A stretch of DNA of 64,000 bases from Methylomagnum ishizawai (GCF_900155475.1 NZ_FXAM01000001.1:793501-857500), one strand, 5' to 3'; shown: positions 17,072-25,741, counted from the stretch's first letter. Notes: generated by a model not told the origin, from the letters alone. Program-made: numbers and translations.

Positions 17072-18025
17072 CTATCCCGCCTTCATCGCCACGATAACTT
17101 TCCCCCGCGCCCGGCCCGTCCGGCTCTGGCCCAGGGCGGCGGCGAGTTCCGCCAGGGGATAAACGCTGTCGATCACGGTGCGGAGTTGGCCCTGCTGGGC
17201 CAATCCGGCCAGATAGACGAGGTCGGCCCGGTTCGGCTGGACGGCGGTGAAGCGCAGGCGTTGGCGCGAATACAGCGGCAGGGTCCGGGCCTGGAGCCAA
17301 GAGCCGGGTTTGGCCAACAGCGAGACGTAGACGCCCGCCTCGGCCAATAGCGGACGCCAAGTCCCGAACGGGCGGTTCATCACCGTGTCGAGGATGACAT
17401 CGAAGCCCGGCTTCGAGGCCGCGGGTTCGCCTTGGGTGTAATCGACGACTTCATCCGCGCCCAGGCTGCGCACCAGTTCGATATTGCGGGTGCTGCACAC
17501 GCCTGTGACCTCCGCGCCCAGGGCCTTGGCGATTTGCATCGCGTAATGGCCGACCCCACCCGCTGCGCCGATGATCAAGGCGCGTTGCCCGGCTTGTAAG
17601 CCGCCTTGGTCACGCAGGGCTTGCAGGGCGGTCATCCCGGCCAGGGGCAAGCCCGCCGCCGCCCGGTCGTCCAGCGCGGCGGGGACCGGGGCGGCATAGG
17701 CCGCGTCCAGCGCCAGATATTCCGCCGCCGCGCCCTGGGTTTTCAACGGCGACATGCCGAACACCCGGTCGCCGGGCTTGAAATCGACGACTTCCGCGCC
17801 GATGGCCTTGACCGCGCCCGCGAAATCGAAACACGGTGTGGCGGGAAAACCGGCCAGTCCCACCACCCAGCGCAGCACGCCACCGCGCAATTTCCAATCG
17901 ATGGGGTTCACCGAACTGGCAGCCACTTCGACCAGGATTTGCCGGGAACCGGGCGTGGGGATGGGCGTTGCGACCGGGCCGAGTTGGGCGAGGCCGCCAT
18001 AGGGTTTGAATTGCATGGTTTGCAT
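17072..18025 (-). CDS. Zinc-independent MDR-family NAD(P)H oxidoreductase
   Basis: A 317-residue medium-chain dehydrogenase/reductase of the quinone-oxidoreductase type. The N-terminal substrate domain begins MQTMQFKPYGG, contains SVNPIDWKLRGG and PCFDFAGAV, and the Rossmann fold is LIIGAAGGVGHYAMQIAKALGAEVTG-like (about residues 150-170). No catalytic zinc cysteines are present. Members reduce quinones or enones with NADPH. The start at 18025 was chosen from family alignment; the longer frame adds 25 unrelated residues. Confidence 0.85.
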   Translation of the reverse strand: MQTMQFKPYGGLAQLGPVATPIPTPGSRQILVEVAASSVNPIDWKLRGGVLRWVVGLAGFPATPCFDFAGAVKAIGAEVVDFKPGDRVFGMSPLKTQGAAAEYLALDAAYAAPVPAALDDRAAAGLPLAGMTALQALRDQGGLQAGQRALIIGAAGGVGHYAMQIAKALGAEVTGVCSTRNIELVRSLGADEVVDYTQGEPAASKPGFDVILDTVMNRPFGTWRPLLAEAGVYVSLLAKPGSWLQARTLPLYSRQRLRFTAVQPNRADLVYLAGLAQQGQLRTVIDSVYPLAELAAALGQSRTGRARGKVIVAMKAG

Positions 18026-18057
18026 GGGGGATTGCTCCTGTTGCGGGCTGGCGTGGC

Positions 18058-18354
18058 TCACCATTTCAGGCGGATGCCGATGGATAGGGTGGAACTCCAT
18101 AGTTTACGCACCGAGCGCAGTTGGAACGACAAGGCTTTCGGCGCGGCGGGCAGCGGGGTGTAGGCATCGAGCAGGGCGCGGAGGAAGCTGCCGCGGGCCG
18201 TGCCGTGCCGGGCCGGGACCAGCCAGCGCAGGAAGGTGGTGGCGATCCGTTCGACGTGGGAGGCCGCCGGACCGCCATCCCGCCAAGAGCGCAGCAGCGC
18301 GGGCAGTGGATTCCTGGAGCGTGACCGTGGGCGTCTGGCCAGGGGGATTCGCAT
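18058..18354 (-). CDS. Hypothetical Arg-rich protein (98 aa), doubtful
   Basis: An ORF of 98 residues starting MRIPLARRPRSR and ending SIGIRLKW. It begins Arg-rich and ends with alternating hydrophobic residues. No known domain is recognised. It lies immediately upstream of the MDR gene on the same strand and could be its co-transcribed partner, a decayed gene fragment, or a chance frame in GC-rich DNA. Confidence 0.3.
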   Translation of the reverse strand: MRIPLARRPRSRSRNPLPALLRSWRDGGPAASHVERIATTFLRWLVPARHGTARGSFLRALLDAYTPLPAAPKALSFQLRSVRKLWSSTLSIGIRLKW

Positions 18355-18514
18355 GGTGGGTTTCCTCGGGATGGGCCTGGGCGGTTGCGGGGATGTAGCC
18401 GGTGGACCGGAACGCCGCGCCATCATAGCCCAAACCCGTGCGGGGATCGCGGGGTCGCCGGGAGCGCGCCGGTTTGCTAGAGTTCCCCCCGCGCTAAGCG
18501 AACCGGAGGCGAAC

Positions 18515-18823
18515 ATGACCGCGATACTGTCGATGCTGGCCGTGCTGGGGACGGCCCTGTGGTATTACCAAACCGCCGGGCGGCGGGGCTTGCCGGGCTT
18601 GGCCTGGGCCATCGCCGGGGTGTTGGTCTATTACGGCGGGTTTTTGTTCTGGATGCACGCCATCCTGCGCCCCGCCATGGGTGGCGGGTTCCAGGTCCAT
18701 GGCTTTTGGACCGGCATCGGCATGGACCTGACCGCGATTGCCTGCGGAGCGCTGTGCATGGCAGGTTTCCGTCGCCAGGTCTTGCTGAAGAAGGGCAACC
18801 CGCCCGCCGCAACCCCGTCCTGA
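18515..18823 (+). CDS. Small integral membrane protein (102 aa)
   Basis: A 102-residue hydrophobic protein with about three membrane segments (MTAILSMLAVLGTALWYY; GLAWAIAGVLVYYGGFLFWM; LTAIACGALCMAGF). A good GGAGG-type ribosome site lies 8 bp before the ATG, which decides the start. Function unknown. It converges on the Crp/Fnr regulator gene with only 13 bp between the stops. Confidence 0.7.
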   Translation: MTAILSMLAVLGTALWYYQTAGRRGLPGLAWAIAGVLVYYGGFLFWMHAILRPAMGGGFQVHGFWTGIGMDLTAIACGALCMAGFRRQVLLKKGNPPAATPS

Positions 18824-18836
18824 ACCGGCGCGGCGC

Positions 18837-19505
18837 TCACCAGGAGGTCGGCAGTTTGCGGACGATGCGCAGCACCTTGCCCTCGGTCTCGATATAGCCG
18901 CCCCGGCCCAAATCCTTCATGATCCGGCTGACCATCTCGCGGGAACAGCCCACCACGTTCGCCAAATCCTGGTGGCTGGGCTTGCCCCGGATCATCCAAC
19001 CGCCTTCGCATTCCACCGCCATATTCTGCAAGGTCTTTACCAAGCGCCCGTAGACATCGGACAAGGCCAACCCGCGCACGCTCTCGGTCAGGGTGCGGAT
19101 GCGCTTGGTCAGGTTGTGGATGATCGAGCCCGCCGCGTCGGGGTGGTCCTTCAGCCAGTTCTGGAAGGCGGTGCGCGGGATCAGGAAGCAGGAGGTGGGT
19201 TCTAGGGTGATGACCGAGGCCGAGCGCGGCTCGCCGTCGAGCAGGGACAGTTCGCCGAACACCGACCCGGCCTCCTGGGTCGAGAGTGTCACGGTGCGGC
19301 CCGATTCGTTGCTGAGATAGGCCTGTATCTTCCCGCTCAGCACGATGAACAGGGCACCGGCCTCGTCGCCCTCGTTGATGACCACGGCGTTTTTCGGGTA
19401 GGTCTTCTTGAGCGCGGATCCGGCCAGCCGTTCCAGCGCTTCGTCGGACACTTCCATGAAATAAGGGATGGTTTTCAATCCCGCCAGTGCTGGATTCGGC
19501 GCCAT
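18837..19505 (-). CDS. Crp/Fnr-family transcriptional regulator
   Basis: A 222-residue regulator. Residues 15-130 form a cyclic-nucleotide-binding-type beta barrel (VVINEGDEAGALFIVLSGKI, GSVFGELSLLDGEPRSASV, the phosphate-binding-cassette region). A dimer helix follows, and then a winged helix-turn-helix (KPSHQDLANVVGCSREMVSRIMKDL). The GELSLLDGEPRSAS segment is close to the cAMP-binding cassette of CRP. The four cysteines that bind the Fnr iron-sulfur cluster are absent, so oxygen sensing through such a cluster is not expected. Targets unknown. Confidence 0.88.
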   Translation of the reverse strand: MAPNPALAGLKTIPYFMEVSDEALERLAGSALKKTYPKNAVVINEGDEAGALFIVLSGKIQAYLSNESGRTVTLSTQEAGSVFGELSLLDGEPRSASVITLEPTSCFLIPRTAFQNWLKDHPDAAGSIIHNLTKRIRTLTESVRGLALSDVYGRLVKTLQNMAVECEGGWMIRGKPSHQDLANVVGCSREMVSRIMKDLGRGGYIETEGKVLRIVRKLPTSW

Positions 19506-19689
19506 GGGCTAGAGCTCGCTGCGAATAGGGTGAAATCCTTCGCATTGTCCGGTTTAGGACGGCACTAGGCAAGGTAGGCGTTCAGTGCTGTGATGGGGTT
19601 CACGCCGGTCCCCCGGTTTGGGCGGGGGCGGCGGGGAGGAGGGGACGGGTAGGGGAGTCTTGTCCAAGGACCTGTGGGGGGCGCGGGGA

Positions 19690-19992
19690 TTAGCGGTCCA
19701 AGCCCCGGATTTCGCGACGCAAGGTGGCGACTTCGGTTTCCAGGGTTCTGACCCGCTCGCGCAGCCTTTCTAGTTCGCGTTGGGAATCGACCCACTCCAA
19801 ATCCTCCCGCTCCGGCACGCCGTCGGAATTGGTGGCGTTGACGATGGTCGGTGCGGGCCAAGCGCTCGGCGCCCTGCTTCCATGGGCATTCTCGTCATGC
19901 CGCAAAATCAACAGGCTCGCCACCGCGAGTATCAAGCCGCCCCATAATATTTTCATGCCGTTATCGCTGCTGCTATTTTCATGGTGTGACAT
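19690..19992 (-). CDS. Single-pass membrane protein with coiled coil (100 aa)
   Basis: A small protein with a His/Ser-rich N-terminus, one membrane helix (ILWGGLILAVASLLIL), a Pro/Ala linker and a C-terminal coiled coil (LERLRERVRTLETEVATLRREI). It probably anchors in the inner membrane with the coiled coil exposed; function unknown. The start is uncertain: ATG at 19992 (MSHHENSS) is used, and an ATG 7 codons further upstream is also possible. The frame stays open to 20115. Confidence 0.6.
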   Translation of the reverse strand: MSHHENSSSDNGMKILWGGLILAVASLLILRHDENAHGSRAPSAWPAPTIVNATNSDGVPEREDLEWVDSQRELERLRERVRTLETEVATLRREIRGLDR

Positions 19993-20293
19993 ATGCCAAA
20001 GACCTAGCTTCATCTTGATTTTGATTGTCTTTCCGCCGCGGCTTAGGGTTTGGGTCGAACCCATCGCGCCTCTTTTCCTGCGTGTTTCAGGATACAACGC
20101 GGACGCGGTATTCATAGTGAAGATTACCGCTGAAGTTGTGAACTATTCACATTCTTGGATTTCCCGCTTGACAAATACGCCCTGAGGGGGTGCCGATCCG
20201 GGGCAATCCGGTGGGGATCGGCGCTGGACGTGGACGGGGGATGGATCATGGGGGAGGTGGGGCTGCCCATTGGGGCAATGGGCGCGGAAGCCG
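19993..20293. other. Intergenic stretch with two hairpins
   Basis: About 300 bp without a convincing gene. It contains two perfect inverted repeats: GCCGATCC with GGATCGGC (20192-20222) and GCCCATTG with CAATGGGC (20265-20283). The second lies just past the stop of the flippase gene on the minus strand and may help terminate it, although no T-tract follows. The part near 20000-20160 is relatively AT-rich and may hold the promoter of the small membrane-protein gene. Confidence 0.45.
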
Positions 20294-21769
20294 TCAGAGC
20301 GCCCGTAGTCGCGAGGGCCGGAAATCCGCCACGAGGCTCACGGCCAGATAAAGCCCGAGCAGGGCGCTGCCGACGCCCCAGGGATTCCAACCGCAGTTCT
20401 GCACGAACTCGCGGTCCACCCCGTAGAGCGCCAGGCCGAACAGCAGATAGGCACCGATCCGCGCCAAGGGGTAGGGCACCGGGTAATAACGCCGCCCCAG
20501 CAGATAGGACACCAGGGCCATCCCGCCATACGAGGCCAGATGCGCCCAGGCCGAACCCCGGTAGCCCAGGGTCGGAATCCACCAGATATTGAGCCCGACC
20601 GTCAGCACCGCTGCCCCCAGCGACACCCACGCCCCCATCAGGGTGCGGTCGGTCAGTTTGTACCAGACCGAGAGGTTGACGTAGACGCCCAGGAATAAGT
20701 TCGCCATGAGCAGGATGGGCACCACGTCCAAACCCTCGCGGTATTCGGGGCCGATGAACAGCTTGAAGGCGTCCAGGTACAACGTCACCAGCAGGAAGAT
20801 GAACACGCAGAGGATCACGAAATATTTCAGCACCAAGGCATAGGCTTTCTTGGCGTCGGCCCGGCCCGCATAGGCGAAGAAGAACGGCTCCCCGGCGTAG
20901 CGGAAGGCCTGCACGAACAAGGTCATCAGGATCGACAGCTTGTAGCACGCGCCATAGACGCCGAGGATGCGGAGGTTCTCGTCCGGGCCGTAGGGCAGCA
21001 TGTATTTGAGGATGGCTCGGTCCAGCATCTCGTTGATGACGCCCGCGAAGCCGATGACCACCATGGGCAGCGAATAGGCCAGCAAGGGCCGGATCACCGG
21101 CAAGCCCGCCCGCCAGTCGCAGCCGCGCAGTTGTGGCAGCAACAACAGCATCTTGAACACGCTGGCGATGAGGTTGGCGAGGAAGATATAGCCCACGCCC
21201 AGGGCGGGATCATAGGCTGCGGCCAGCGGCGAATCCGGCCAGGCACCGGCCAGCCAGGGCCAGCCCAGTAGGAACCACAGGTTCAGGCCGATGGCGGCGG
21301 CGATTTCGGTCAACTTCACGCCCGCGAAGCGCCAAGCCCGTTCCTCCGCCCGCAGCCGGGCGAAGGGCAGGGCCGAGAGCGCGTCCAGGGCCAGGATCAG
21401 GGCGAACCACACCAGATATTCGGCGTGGTCGGGATAGCGCAAGGCCTCCGCCAAGGGTTGCCGGAACGCCACCACAACGGCCACGAACATCAGGTTCGCC
21501 AGCCACAGAACGCCCAAGGCCGCCGGATAAGCCCCGGCGGCCTGGGCGCCTTCCCGGTTGCGGAAGCGGAAGTAGCCGGTTTCCAGCCCGAAGGTCAGCA
21601 GCACCGCGAAAAAGCCGGCGTAGGCATAGAACTCCGATACCACGCCATAGGCTTCCGCCTTGAAGGTGTAGGTGTAGAGCGGCACCAGCAGATAGTTGAG
21701 GAAGCGGCCCACGATGCTGCTCAGCCCGTAGACGGCGGTTTGGGTGGCGAGTTTCTTGAGCGGATTCAA
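20294..21769 (-). CDS. Wzx-type oligosaccharide flippase
   Basis: A 491-residue membrane protein of the MOP/polysaccharide-transporter superfamily with about 12-14 predicted helices. The N-terminus (VYGLSSIVGRFLNYLLVPLYT, then YGVVSEFYAYAGFFAVLLTFGLETGYFRF) is typical of lipid-linked oligosaccharide flippases. It probably moves undecaprenyl-linked glycans across the inner membrane. It stands alone here, about 24 kb from the ABC-type export cluster, so it may serve a different glycan. Confidence 0.85.
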   Translation of the reverse strand: MNPLKKLATQTAVYGLSSIVGRFLNYLLVPLYTYTFKAEAYGVVSEFYAYAGFFAVLLTFGLETGYFRFRNREGAQAAGAYPAALGVLWLANLMFVAVVVAFRQPLAEALRYPDHAEYLVWFALILALDALSALPFARLRAEERAWRFAGVKLTEIAAAIGLNLWFLLGWPWLAGAWPDSPLAAAYDPALGVGYIFLANLIASVFKMLLLLPQLRGCDWRAGLPVIRPLLAYSLPMVVIGFAGVINEMLDRAILKYMLPYGPDENLRILGVYGACYKLSILMTLFVQAFRYAGEPFFFAYAGRADAKKAYALVLKYFVILCVFIFLLVTLYLDAFKLFIGPEYREGLDVVPILLMANLFLGVYVNLSVWYKLTDRTLMGAWVSLGAAVLTVGLNIWWIPTLGYRGSAWAHLASYGGMALVSYLLGRRYYPVPYPLARIGAYLLFGLALYGVDREFVQNCGWNPWGVGSALLGLYLAVSLVADFRPSRLRAL

Positions 21770-21806
21770 GGTGGCAAAGGGTGGGAAAGGGGTTCGTCGC
21801 GGGGCT

Positions 21807-22244
21807 TCAGACCAGTCCCAGCACCAAGCCCAGGGTCAACAGCCCGAGCATGATCAGGAGCGCCTTGAGCGTGAAATCGGCGACCTGGCGGAACAAGCGG
21901 TCGCGGACCTCGATGAAGCGGGCCAGGGGTTCGGCCTGGGCGGACGGCACCTGGGCCGAGGCTTCCAATTCCAGTTCGATCTGGCGGTGGGCGCGGAGTT
22001 GTTCGTGGACCTGGCCGCAGCGGAAGGCGAAATCGGCGATCCGGGCGTCGTCCGGGTCGGGTTCGGCTTGGAGGGAGGCGTGGGTCGCCACCAGTCCGGT
22101 CAGGGCTTGCGCGAGTTCGTCGGGAAGATCGGGGCCGATGGCTTGCGCCTTGGCGGCGAAATCCGGCGGGTCGGCGCGGTATTCGGTGGCGATGAGGGCG
22201 TCGAGCCGGGCGAGGCTGGCGGCGAGGATCGAGTCTTTGTTCAT
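21807..22244 (-). CDS. Hypothetical protein with C-terminal membrane anchor (145 aa)
   Basis: A 145-residue, mainly helical and acidic protein ending in a single hydrophobic helix (FTLKALLIMLGLLTLGLVLGLV), so it is likely tail-anchored. No domain is recognised. The ATG at 22244 (MNKDSILAASLARLDALI) was chosen because the upstream open frame runs through tRNA-Thr. It precedes the flippase gene on the same strand with a 37-bp gap, so the two may be co-transcribed. Confidence 0.6.
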   Translation of the reverse strand: MNKDSILAASLARLDALIATEYRADPPDFAAKAQAIGPDLPDELAQALTGLVATHASLQAEPDPDDARIADFAFRCGQVHEQLRAHRQIELELEASAQVPSAQAEPLARFIEVRDRLFRQVADFTLKALLIMLGLLTLGLVLGLV

Positions 22245-22420
22245 GGGTTTTAGCGCGGGTTCCAGGGGCGGGAAAAGCGGCAGAGTATGCCAGATGGCGG
22301 AAAGCCAGTCCGCGGCGAACCGCCGGTTCGCGCCGGAGGTCGGGCCATGCTTTTTCCGTGCCGCGACTTCGGCTACACTTAGTACTCCCAGCCGGTCGTA
22401 CCGGCTCCCCTTTCGGAAAA

Positions 22421-22496
22421 GCTGGCGTAGCTCAGTCGGTAGAGCGGCTGATTTGTAATCAGCGGGTCGCGAGTTCGAATCTTGTCGCCAGCTCCA
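22421..22496 (+). tRNA. tRNA-Thr (anticodon UGU)
   Basis: A 76-nt threonine tRNA with acceptor stem GCTGGCG/CGCCAGC, D-arm GCTCAGTCGGTAGAGC, anticodon TGT in the ATTTGTAAT loop, the GAGTTCGAATC T-arm and an encoded CCA. Confidence 0.95.
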
Positions 22497-22504
22497 TAAA
22501 ATCA

Positions 22505-22538
22505 AAGGCTTGCGCGGTTTTACCGGCAAGCCTTTTTT
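22505..22538 (+). terminator. Intrinsic terminator of tRNA-Thr
   Basis: A perfect 9-bp stem (AAGGCTTGC with GCAAGCCTT) with a 12-base loop, running into T6, begins 9 bp after the tRNA-Thr 3' end. Confidence 0.85.
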
Positions 22539-22623
22539 GCGCGGTGGGAGCGGGGCCGAATCCCGCTCACCGGCATCCATCCCGAAGGCGGGTGGAAATC
22601 TTCCAGCATCAGCACGAGGCTCT

Positions 22624-23112
22624 ATGAAAAAACTCATGCTCCTCGCCGCCCTATGGGCCGCTTCTGCGGAGGCCGAAACCTACCGCTGTAACGTCGATGG
22701 CAAGACGGTCTATTCCCAAACCCAATGTTCTCACGGGGCGGAGCGGGTGCGGATGGCCCCGGCACCCACCGATTCCCTCGACAATCCGGAGGCGGCGGAA
22801 CGTCACCGGTTAAAACTCGAACAGGAACAGGCCCGCCAGGAAGCCGAACGCCAGGAACTCGAGCGGCAGGCGGAAGCGGCCCGCCAACGGACTTTGGAAG
22901 AGGAGCGCCTCCGCCATGACCGGGCCATGGAGTCCAATTTGGAGGTGGTCAAGTCCAAGCTGGACCGCATCGAAACCGACACCAAACAGTTGCGCCGGGA
23001 ACAGGCCGAACAGGGTTCCGCGCTGGACCAGGCTCGCTCCGAGCAGGCGCGGTCGAAAGCCTTGGGGACGACCTGCCGACCCAATGGCGGCGGCACGTTG
23101 TATTGCGACTGA
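22624..23112 (+). CDS. Exported DUF4124-type protein with coiled coil
   Basis: A 162-residue protein with a short signal peptide (MKKLMLLAALWAASAEA). A compact DUF4124-like module follows, recognised by YRCNVDGKTVYSQTQC, and then a long Glu/Gln/Arg coiled coil (residues 60-140). It ends GTTCRPNGGGTLYCD with two cysteines that could form a disulfide. It is presumably periplasmic; function unknown. Confidence 0.75.
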   Translation: MKKLMLLAALWAASAEAETYRCNVDGKTVYSQTQCSHGAERVRMAPAPTDSLDNPEAAERHRLKLEQEQARQEAERQELERQAEAARQRTLEEERLRHDRAMESNLEVVKSKLDRIETDTKQLRREQAEQGSALDQARSEQARSKALGTTCRPNGGGTLYCD

Positions 23113-23129
23113 CGGGAAGGGGAGTGCCC

Positions 23130-23232
23130 GCCGTGGTCGTCCAGCGCCCTGGCGGTGGTCCGCTCCCCGGCCTTGCTGAGCAGGCCCTTCAGCTTGGTGG
23201 AAGCCCGCTCAATGGGGTTGAGGTCCGGCCCC
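23130..23232 (-). pseudogene. IS630-family transposase C-terminal relic
   Basis: A short minus-strand stretch translating to GPDLNPIERASTKLKGLL and SKAGERTTARAL matches the C-terminal catalytic block of IS630-type transposases (the DLNPIE motif with the third catalytic Glu). No other part of a transposase or matching ends is present. This is a fragment left from an old insertion, with no sign of function. It is a different lineage from the IS630 element at 29.3 kb, which reads NPAKY at the same place. Confidence 0.6.
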
Positions 23233-23288
23233 CCTTTCCGCGCAGTGTTCCACCATCCTAATCGCTGTTGAGCGAACCAATGGCGGCC

Positions 23289-23446
23289 TCTAGGAGCCTG
23301 TCGGACTTTCCGATAAAAAGATTGAATTGACCATTTTGTGGTCAATTTTGGCGCTTCTACATGAATTTTCGATCATTCGAATTCGATGAGTCGCCAAGTA
23401 TTCGTGTACAAGCGCTTCACGCTTGGAAGTCCGACAGACTTCTAGG
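23289..23446. mobile_element. MITE-like element with imperfect terminal inverted repeats
   Basis: A 158-bp AT-rich segment in GC-rich DNA is bounded by inverted repeats matching at 17 of 20 positions (23289-23308 against the reverse complement of 23427-23446; shared inner part CTGTCGGACTT). It encodes nothing convincing. Inside is a smaller palindrome, TTGACC with GGTCAA, around 23328-23344. This is the structure of a non-autonomous MITE; the parent IS is not in the window. Its right end supplies the stop codon of the Nudix gene. Confidence 0.6.
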
Positions 23447-23996
23447 GCTTCCGCATCCGCCGCGAATCCGGCCCAATATCCTCCATCCTGAATTCGAACC
23501 CTCCCTTCCGCCGGTCCTCGAAGAAGAACCGCAAGGCCCGGTGGACCGTCTCGAACGAGATTTCGTCCCAGGGAATCTCCTCTTCCCGGAACAAGCGCAC
23601 TTCCAGGCTTTCCTCCCCGGCGGCGTAGCGCTCTTCCACCATGTTCGCCCGGAAAAAGGCGTAGACCTGCGAGATATGCGGCAGGCTGAACAGGGTATAC
23701 AAAGGCTCCAATTCAACCTCGACCGTGGCTTCCTCCCAAGCCTCGCGGCGGGCGGCTTCGGCCAGGGTTTCGCCCAATTCCATGAAACCGGCGGGCAGGG
23801 TCCAGAATCCCAGGCGCGGTTCGATGGCCCGCTTGCACAGCAACACCCGGTCGCCAAATACCGGGATGCAACCGGCGATCATCTTGGGATTCTGGTAATG
23901 GATGCTGCCGCAAACGCCGCAGATATGCCGGAGGCGGTCGTCGCCCTGGGGAATGCTTTGATGCAGCGGACCGCCGCAGTGCGTGCAAAATTTCAT
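23442..23996 (-). CDS. Nudix hydrolase with N-terminal zinc ribbon
   Basis: A 184-residue Nudix protein that would hydrolyse a nucleoside diphosphate derivative. A zinc ribbon comes first (CTHCG then CGVCG, residues 4-30), and the Nudix box follows at about residues 70-92 (GFMELGETLAEAARREAWEE). The ribbon-plus-Nudix order resembles NADH pyrophosphatase-like families, but the protein is shorter than NudC. The stop codon TAG (23442-23444) falls inside the terminal repeat of the adjacent MITE-like element, so the native C-terminus may have been altered. Confidence 0.85.
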   Translation of the reverse strand: MKFCTHCGGPLHQSIPQGDDRLRHICGVCGSIHYQNPKMIAGCIPVFGDRVLLCKRAIEPRLGFWTLPAGFMELGETLAEAARREAWEEATVEVELEPLYTLFSLPHISQVYAFFRANMVEERYAAGEESLEVRLFREEEIPWDEISFETVHRALRFFFEDRRKGGFEFRMEDIGPDSRRMRKP

Positions 23997-24056
23997 GGGG
24001 GATGCCGTGTGAGGTCGGGCGGTCCCGGCGTATGCGGAACCGCCTGGGGGCCGGGG

Positions 24057-24494
24057 TTACGAGGTCATGGCCGCGAGCAATTGGTCTTCCAGGTCGTTGC
24101 GCAATACCAGTTCCTCGCCGAGCTTGGACAGGTCTTCCGCCAGATGTTCGCGCAGGGCATCGCCGCTGAGTTTTTCGTATTTGTCGTTGAAATCCACGGC
24201 GGTGCCGGTGGCTTGGATGATGCGGGGATAGATTTTCTCCGCCACCCGGAGGATTCTGCCCCGCCGTTCGCTGCCGTCGGTCAGGCGTTGATAAATCCCG
24301 AAATGGCCCAGCGAGATGTAATCGACCAGGAGGCCGCAGAACTCCTGGATTTTGATATCCAGCGGTTCCCCGGAGGCGAAAGGTTGCATCCCGCTGAGGG
24401 CGCAATATTGCGACCAGAGTTGCTGGCGTTCTTCCAATAATTCCTGGATCAACTGGCCGGTGTTGTGCCGACGCTCTTGGAGGGTCTGGTTCAT
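24057..24494 (-). CDS. rsd: Rsd/AlgQ-family anti-sigma-70 factor
   Basis: A 145-residue homologue of Rsd (AlgQ), which binds the housekeeping sigma factor region 4 and shifts RNA polymerase toward alternative sigma factors in stationary phase. Family landmarks are FCGLLVDYISLGHFGIYQRL near the middle and ELVLRNDLEDQLLAAM at the end. The ATG at 24494 (MNQTLQERRHNTGQLI) fits the family length and has an AAGG just upstream; the longer frame adds Pro-rich unrelated residues. Confidence 0.88.
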   Translation of the reverse strand: MNQTLQERRHNTGQLIQELLEERQQLWSQYCALSGMQPFASGEPLDIKIQEFCGLLVDYISLGHFGIYQRLTDGSERRGRILRVAEKIYPRIIQATGTAVDFNDKYEKLSGDALREHLAEDLSKLGEELVLRNDLEDQLLAAMTS

Positions 24495-24734
24495 CGTCGT
24501 ACCTTGCTGGGTCTTGAGCCCCCTCGGCGCGGGGCTGTGGAGATTCGCCGCCGGATCGGGCCGGACTTGTTGTTGGGATTGGGGGTTGGCGGGGCGGGGG
24601 GAACCCGGCAACGGCAGATATTATGCCATCTTCCGGGCGGGTGGAGAGGCGGTGCCGGACGGGGCGGATGGCCTGCCGGGCGGGGGTGCCCGGAGGGCGC
24701 CCCGGCCAAGCCGCCGGGGCGGGGCCGGTCCGGG

Positions 24735-25688
24735 TTATTCGGTCGGCGGTTCCTGGCCGGGTGGGGCCGGGGTCAGCGACATGAGGAATTCGGCCACCGA
24801 TTGCGGGCGCTGTTCCGGGTGGATTTCCATGGCCCAATCGATGGCTTCCAGCCAGATCGGGGAATAGCGCCGCCGGTACGCCTTCGCCGCCGGGACCAGG
24901 ATGTCGCGCTCGGCCCGCTCGGGGGCGGAGGGCGGGAACGTCCCGTCCAGGCACATCCGCATGGTGGCCCCGAGCGCATACAGATCGCTCCAAGGGCCGA
25001 GCATCCCGTCCTGGTCGTATTGCTCGATGGGCGAGAAGCCATTGCTCAACACCTTGCCGATGCGGCTGCGCTCTTCGTAGGGGTAGGGCTGGCAAGCGCC
25101 GAAATCCAGCAGCAAGGGATCGCCGCCGGAACGGATCAGGATGTTGTGGGGCTTGATATCCAGGTGGAGGAGACCGTTGTTGTGGATGGTGCGCACCCCG
25201 TCCAACAGCGGCAGGAATACCATGGTCAGGAATTGCTCGCTCACCCCGCCTTTTTTTTCCTTCAGCAGATAATCGCCCAAGACCTTGCCGTACTCGAAGG
25301 TCATCACCAGATAGACGGTGGCATTGGCGCGGAAGAAGTTCAGCACCTCGACGATGTTGCGGTGCTTGAGCCGGGTCAGCACCTTGGCCTCTTCCAGGAA
25401 CAACTGGCGGCCGCGGATGAAGGCGCGGCGGGCGTCCTCGGTGACGGGGACGACTTCGAGCTGGCCGTTGCGGTGGGCGAGGCGGCGCGGCAGGTATTCC
25501 TTGATGGCGACCTGGGTTTGGTCCTCGGACTGGCGGGCCAGGTAGACCGAGCTGAAACCGCCGCCGGCCAAGGGGCGTTCGATGATGTACTGGTCGATCA
25601 GTGTGCCGGGTTCCAGGAAATAGGACGCCGCCCGTGGTTCCGTTGGCTCCGGTTTCCCTTCTGTCGTGCCGAACAATGGTTTTCTCAT
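24735..25688 (-). CDS. Serine/threonine protein kinase (Hanks type)
   Basis: A 317-residue eukaryotic-like kinase domain: glycine loop LAGGGFSSVYLA, ATP-binding Lys in VAIKEYL, catalytic loop HLDIKPHNIL (HRD replaced by HLD), metal-binding DFGA, and the P+1 region GFSPIEQYDQ. There is no C-terminal membrane helix or PASTA repeat, so it is probably cytoplasmic. The start at 25688 (MRKPLFGTT) is one of two nearby ATGs. It is divergent from yicC, with 53 bp between start codons. Substrate unknown; rsd lies downstream on the same strand after a 240-bp gap. Confidence 0.85.
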   Translation of the reverse strand: MRKPLFGTTEGKPEPTEPRAASYFLEPGTLIDQYIIERPLAGGGFSSVYLARQSEDQTQVAIKEYLPRRLAHRNGQLEVVPVTEDARRAFIRGRQLFLEEAKVLTRLKHRNIVEVLNFFRANATVYLVMTFEYGKVLGDYLLKEKKGGVSEQFLTMVFLPLLDGVRTIHNNGLLHLDIKPHNILIRSGGDPLLLDFGACQPYPYEERSRIGKVLSNGFSPIEQYDQDGMLGPWSDLYALGATMRMCLDGTFPPSAPERAERDILVPAAKAYRRRYSPIWLEAIDWAMEIHPEQRPQSVAEFLMSLTPAPPGQEPPTE

Positions 25689-25741
25689 GGGCGGATTTCG
25701 GCTTACCATCAATGCTTTCAATCCGCGAAGTATAAACAACA

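Noticed and set aside
24640-24734. GC-rich inverted sequence before rsd as a terminator or RNA element
   Set aside because: Many alternative GC pairings are possible in such sequence and no T-tract follows; too weak to call.
25731-25736. TATAAA just before yicC as its -10 box
   Set aside because: Only 6 bp from the ATG with no clear -35 element; it would require a leaderless mRNA and could not be supported.
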